This document shows positions 14,491 to 17,215 of a DNA stretch of 17,215 bases, one piece after another; position 1 is the first letter of the stretch, and each line of letters starts with the position of its first letter. The notes under the pieces were generated by a model. That model was not told the DNA's origin. It made no database searches and saw nothing but the letters and a program-made list of their open reading frames with translations. The translations under genes were made by a program, and so were the position numbers. The DNA comes from an uncultured Oscillospiraceae bacterium (GTDB lineage: Bacteria > Bacillota > Clostridia > Oscillospirales > Ruminococcaceae). Location: assembly GCA_934527255.1 (NCBI GenBank), contig CAKTAM010000034.1:1-17215 (forward strand), read 5' to 3'.

Positions 14491-14713
14491 CCAACGATAT
14501 TTACTTAAATTACTTACGGCACAAGGCACGCTTTTGCGCCTGCGCTGCCGAACCGTGCGGCAGCTTCCGATGCCCTGCAGCGCTTTTCCTCCCGCTGCCC
14601 GACGCAGCGTCTGCGGCATCGGCCGCCCGGCGCTTGCTTTACAGCCGCTTTGCACCGCACAGCCCGTTTGCCTTTTCGGCCGTCGGCGGCAATCCGTCAG
14701 CCCCGGCAGCCGC

Positions 14714-15523
14714 TCAGCTTTTTACCAGGTCTCCGTTGCAGGCCTGCACGGCGGCGCACACCTCGGCAAAGGCCTCCTCGGCGGCATCGGCGCTGGTCAG
14801 CGTATACTGTCTGCCTGCAGCCGTCCAACGACCGCTGCGGCTGCCGTCAGCCTCCGCCGTTATCTGCAGCGCTGCCTCCTGTGCCTCTCCGGCTGCCGCC
14901 GACAAACGGTATTTCGCGCCGGAAACCTCAAAAAGCAGGTCGCCGGTCTCCGGGTCCTCCCGCACCTGCTGTGCCTGCGCAGGGGCCTGCAGGGCCGCCT
15001 TTGCCGACGCGTTTTCCTCTGCCGCTTCCGCCCCGTTCCCTTTGTCGATCGAATCTGCCGAATCGGCCGCAGCGGCTTCGCCGACCTTCTGCGGCGCCTG
15101 CTCGGCACCGCCGAGGGCAGCCGTGCTGTCCGCCGCCGCAAAAAGCTTCATCTCCTGACTGGATGCGGCGGTATCCATGCCGGATGTCAGCGCCGTCTGC
15201 GGGACGGCATCCGCCGCGTCGGTGCCTGTCTTTGTGCCAAAACCAAAGCCGCCTGCCCCATAGACCAGCAGCCCGCCCACGCTCAGTACCGCCAGCGCAG
15301 CCGCTGTACCCAGCGCCCAGCGGCGGCGCAGCGTGCGCTTCGGCTTTTGGGCCGCTGGCCGTACGGCAGACAGCCCGGCCTTTTTCATTGCCTGCAGGTA
15401 AAGTGCCCGCTGCTCCTCCCCGCTCAGGGCGGGGGCCTCGGTAGGCAGCGCGCCCAGCTGCCGCCACAGCGTCTGTGTCGTCTGCACCGCGGCCTGCGGC
15501 TGCGCCTGTTTCTTTTTGCTCAT
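14714..15523 (-). CDS. Putative anti-sigma factor, single-pass membrane protein
   Basis: A 269-residue protein whose ATG overlaps the sigma stop as ATGA (15520-15523), so both are made together. Layout: a cytoplasmic basic N-terminus (1-68, with TLWRQLGALPTEAPALSGEE and YLQAMKKAGLS), one membrane segment (69-90, WALGTAAALAVLSVGGLLVY), then an outer part. The outer part starts with an Ala/Asp/Glu/Gln-rich linker (about 100-190). It ends in a compact domain (about 190-265, starting at ETGDLLFEVSGAKYRLSAAA). It lacks the HxxxCxxC zinc motif of ZAS anti-sigma factors. The call rests on coupling to an ECF sigma gene plus topology. The outer domain presumably senses an envelope or secreted signal (inference). 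No enzyme motif. Confidence in the anti-sigma role is moderate. Confidence 0.65.
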   Translation of the reverse strand: MSKKKQAQPQAAVQTTQTLWRQLGALPTEAPALSGEEQRALYLQAMKKAGLSAVRPAAQKPKRTLRRRWALGTAAALAVLSVGGLLVYGAGGFGFGTKTGTDAADAVPQTALTSGMDTAASSQEMKLFAAADSTAALGGAEQAPQKVGEAAAADSADSIDKGNGAEAAEENASAKAALQAPAQAQQVREDPETGDLLFEVSGAKYRLSAAAGEAQEAALQITAEADGSRSGRWTAAGRQYTLTSADAAEEAFAEVCAAVQACNGDLVKS

Positions 15524-16083
15524 TCCAGCGTCACCCCCTCACAGGTCAGTTTTTCGCGCAGCTTTTTCTTGCCGCGCTGCAGGCGGCTTTCTACCGCCTT
15601 GATGTTCATGTTCAGTCGTTTGGCGATCTGCGGCACGCTTTCGCACAAAAAGAAGCGGCGCAGAAAGATCTCATCGTCCGGCGGCGTCATTTCGCGCACC
15701 AGCTCTTCGGTGCGGCGCAGCGCCGCCGACTGCTCCGCCTCTGCCGCCGTCTGCTGCGGCGCGGGCAGCAGGGTCAGCAGCTCGTCGCCGCCGTCCGCGG
15801 TGCGGTCGCGCTCTCGGCGCAGGCGGCGGTACCGGTCAATGGCCGTGTTGCGCGCCGTCCAGATGACAAAGCCGCGCAGCGTGTCATTGTGCAGGCAAAT
15901 GCTTTCGCTGTCGCGCCAGATGCGCACCAGCGTATCCGCCGCGCATTCCTCGGCGTCCTCCGGGGCCTCCGGCAGAATACGCCGCACCACGGCGTGGATC
16001 AGCGCGCCATACTTCTGCGTCAGCTCCCACAGGCCGTCCTCCGGCCGGGTGCGCAGCAGCTGCAGCAGTTCCTTATCCTCCAT
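15520..16083 (-). CDS. ECF-type RNA polymerase sigma factor
   Basis: A 187-residue protein starting at ATG 16083, with GGGGAGG 9 nt upstream on the minus strand. An in-frame ATG at 16143 would add 20 basic residues without a ribosome site and is rejected. Region 2 spans about residues 15-90 (YGALIHAVVRRILPEAPEDA, then EECAADTLVRIWRDS and LRGFVIWTARNTAIDRYRRL, the -10 recognition helix). Region 4 spans about 130-180 (DDEIFLRRFFLCESVPQIAK, RLNMNIKAVESRLQRGKKKL), the helix-turn-helix for the -35 box. No sigma 1.1 or region 3, so it is of the ECF group. It redirects RNA polymerase to a small regulon, probably of envelope stress genes. The coupled membrane protein behind it is the likely inhibitor. 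Confidence 0.94.
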   Translation of the reverse strand: MEDKELLQLLRTRPEDGLWELTQKYGALIHAVVRRILPEAPEDAEECAADTLVRIWRDSESICLHNDTLRGFVIWTARNTAIDRYRRLRRERDRTADGGDELLTLLPAPQQTAAEAEQSAALRRTEELVREMTPPDDEIFLRRFFLCESVPQIAKRLNMNIKAVESRLQRGKKKLREKLTCEGVTLE

Positions 16084-16145
16084 GCGGTACAGCCTCCCCT
16101 GTCGTTTTCCGCGAACCTCCCGGTTCCGTCGGCTGAGCCGCATGC

Positions 16146-16184
16146 GAGAGATTCTTCGAAGGCAGCCGCCTTCGTTCTTCTCTC
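16146..16184 (-). promoter_or_regulatory. Hairpin in the leader of the sigma operon
   Basis: CGAAGGC (16157-16163) pairs with GCCTTCG (16168-16174) around AGCC. After an internal loop GAGAG (16146-16150) pairs with CTCTC (16180-16184). It sits at the predicted 5' end of the mRNA and may affect stability or translation. Confidence 0.4.
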
Positions 16185-16185
16185 T

Positions 16186-16214
16186 ATATTAAATCAAACG
16201 GCGCAAAAAGGCAA
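16186..16214 (-). promoter_or_regulatory. Promoter of the sigma/anti-sigma operon
   Basis: On the minus strand TTGCCT (16214-16209), a 17-nt spacer and TAATAT (16191-16186). This is a housekeeping-type promoter; no ECF autoregulatory promoter with a usable leader was found. Confidence 0.55.
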
Positions 16215-16352
16215 TTCCCTTCTTCCCGGCCGACATTCTTTTTTACCGGCTGCGCCGCTGCCGCCGACCGACCGCCAAAGCGCGCCTGTGCGCGGCCCGG
16301 CAACACTTTTCGCAAATTCAACGCAGCTTTCTAAAAAAACGCACAATGATAT

Positions 16353-16382
16353 TTCACGCAATTGTCACAAAACTTTTATAAA
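16353..16382 (+). promoter_or_regulatory. Possible promoter of the response regulator
   Basis: TTCACG (16353-16358 region), an 18-nt spacer and TATAAA (16377-16382) in an AT-rich stretch. Transcription would then start at about 16389, exactly at the first arm of the shared dyad. The better -35 word TTGTCA (16362-16367) is too close to the -10. Confidence 0.4.
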
Positions 16383-16388
16383 ATAAGA

Positions 16389-16447
16389 ACGATCGGTGTA
16401 CGATGTCAAGGTGGTGCACACAATGGGCACAACGCAGAGACCGATCG
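16389..16447. promoter_or_regulatory. Bipartite dyad in the response-regulator leader, shared with the AraC-type leader
   Basis: Arms ACGATCGGTG (16389-16398) and AGACCGATCG (16438-16447); the CGATCGGT/ACCGATCG core is an 8-bp inverted repeat. The spacing between arms is 39 nt, against 16 nt in the copy at 1737-1772. A short hairpin, CGGGCA-TC-TGCCCG (16446-16459), overlaps the second arm. Confidence 0.5.
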
Positions 16448-16525
16448 GGCATCTGCCCGCAAAAAGGAAAAAATACCGGGCCGTTTTACCAACGGAACGG
16501 CTGCAGAGAAAGGCGGTAAAGAAGA

Positions 16526-17212
16526 ATGGTCAATATCCTGATCGTAGATGACGAGCCGTTGATCCGCGGGTTGATCCGCGAGCATCTGGAGCACGAAGGC
16601 TTTGTCTGCTGTGAGGCCGGCGACGGCGGCGCAGCGCTTTCCTACCTGTCCGCCAATAAAGTGGATATGGTCATTTTGGATATTATGATGCCGTTTGTGG
16701 ACGGCATGACCTGCCTGCGCGAGATGCGCAAGCGCAAAATTGATACCCCCGTCATCATGCTGACGGCGCGCGGCGAGGAATATGACCGCATTGTCGGGTT
16801 GGAAAGCGGCGCGGACGATTACATCGTCAAGCCGTTCAGCCCGCGCGAGCTGGTCGCCCGCGTCAAGGTGGTGCTGAACCGCACGCTGCCCCGAGATGAA
16901 GCCAACCCCGAAAGCTTTGTTTACGGCGGGCTGGTGATCGACACCGCCTCGCACAGCGTGAAGATCGACGGCAAGGAGGTCTCACTGACGCCCAAGGAAT
17001 TTGACCTGCTGGTTTTTCTGGCCAGCAACCGCGGCATTGCTCTTTCGCGCGAGAAGATTCTGCAAAAGGTCTGGAACTATGACTATTACGGCGAGGACCG
17101 CACCGTCGACACCCATGTGAAAATGCTGCGCAGCCACCTGGGCAGCTACCGCAACCTGATCACCACCGTGTGGGGCGTCGGCTACAAGTTCGACCCGGAG
17201 CAGATCGGCTGA
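16526..17212 (+). CDS. OmpR/PhoB-family response regulator
   Basis: A 228-residue protein, complete, with its stop three bases before the window end. The receiver domain (1-120) has Asp 8 and 9, the phosphorylated Asp 52 (VILDIMMP), Thr 80 and Lys 102 (YIVKPFSPREL). The winged-helix DNA-binding domain (about 128-223) has VSLTPKEFDLLVFLASNRGI and DRTVDTHVKMLRSHLG, the recognition helix of the OmpR/PhoB type. On phosphorylation by a sensor kinase it would dimerise and control promoters. A histidine kinase gene is expected directly downstream, outside the window. The ribosome site is modest (AAAGG about 11 nt upstream). The subfamily looks like PhoB/WalR/YycF-type regulators of Firmicutes, but the signal cannot be told from the sequence. 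The leader of about 135 nt holds the shared dyad described at 16389-16447. Confidence 0.96.
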   Translation: MVNILIVDDEPLIRGLIREHLEHEGFVCCEAGDGGAALSYLSANKVDMVILDIMMPFVDGMTCLREMRKRKIDTPVIMLTARGEEYDRIVGLESGADDYIVKPFSPRELVARVKVVLNRTLPRDEANPESFVYGGLVIDTASHSVKIDGKEVSLTPKEFDLLVFLASNRGIALSREKILQKVWNYDYYGEDRTVDTHVKMLRSHLGSYRNLITTVWGVGYKFDPEQIG

Positions 17213-17215
17213 CAC

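Larger units (their letters stand above)
14311..14713. other. Gene-free stretch between the dehydrogenase and the anti-sigma-like gene
   Basis: It holds the dehydrogenase ribosome site and promoter (14377-14406) and the terminator 14458-14490. The remaining 14491-14713 is GC-rich with no convincing gene. A minus-strand frame open from 14655 into the dehydrogenase crosses the terminator and is not believed. Confidence 0.6.

Noticed and set aside
13540..14655. Long N-terminal extension of the dehydrogenase (start at 14655)
   Set aside because: The extension reads through a 13-bp-stem terminator and the gene's own promoter; the family starts at the MKIAVVTGASSG segment.
16100..16135. ECF-type autoregulatory promoter GGAACC-N17-CGAC before the sigma gene (minus strand)
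   Set aside because: The start site would fall inside the ribosome binding site. A small dyad GAACC-GGGA-GGTTC explains the words as well.
14150..16192. Plus-strand frame of 680 codons over the SDR, terminator and sigma operon
   Set aside because: It runs through a terminator and three supported minus-strand genes; composition is that of an antisense shadow.

Overview
The window looks like chromosomal DNA from a GC-rich, endospore-forming Firmicute of the class Clostridia, most likely an Oscillospiraceae/Ruminococcaceae gut bacterium. This is an inference. It rests on a GerA-type germinant-receptor cluster, a perfect CIRCE operator, an NrdR gene, strong AGGAGG-type ribosome binding sites and very GC-rich codon use. 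No rRNA, tRNA, CRISPR array or complete insertion sequence was seen.

Layout. (1) 2-1615: 3' part of a large secreted right-handed beta-helix protein, cut by the window start. (2) about 1650-2800: a visibly AT-richer islet with an AraC/GyrI-type regulator, a palindromic operator candidate and its own terminator; probably acquired. (3) 2867-6882, minus strand: gerA-gerB-gerC-like operon (listed in transcription order) with a terminator behind it. The B subunit carries an unusual low-complexity basic N-terminal extension. (4) 7019-8100, plus strand, divergent from the ger operon: a YetF-family DUF421 membrane protein overlapped by a small DUF4363 protein. This pair is often linked to spore membrane functions. 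(5) 8436-8900, minus strand: nrdR, sharing a bidirectional terminator with region 4. (6) 9056-12857, plus strand: a four-gene envelope operon, XpaC-like, TelA, LemA-like and TPM-domain protein with a Gly/Ser/Arg-rich tail, behind a good extended -10 promoter. (7) 12866-13519, minus strand: hsp20 with a perfect CIRCE (HrcA) element far upstream. (8) 13540-14310, minus strand: a short-chain dehydrogenase with its own promoter. (9) 14458-16214, minus strand: ECF-type sigma factor translationally coupled to a one-TM anti-sigma-like protein, with promoter and terminator. (10) 16526-17212, plus strand: an OmpR/PhoB-type response regulator; its kinase probably lies just past the window.

How the genes work together: most units deal with envelope or stress state (beta-helix surface protein, XpaC/TelA/LemA/TPM, sigma/anti-sigma, two-component regulator, Hsp20) or with dormancy and germination (Ger, YetF-type). 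The most unexpected signal is non-coding. The leaders of the AraC-type regulator (1737-1773) and of the response regulator (16389-16447), almost 15 kb apart, share the same two 10-bp arms, ACGATCGGTG and AGACCGATCG, in the same order and at similar distances from the start codons.
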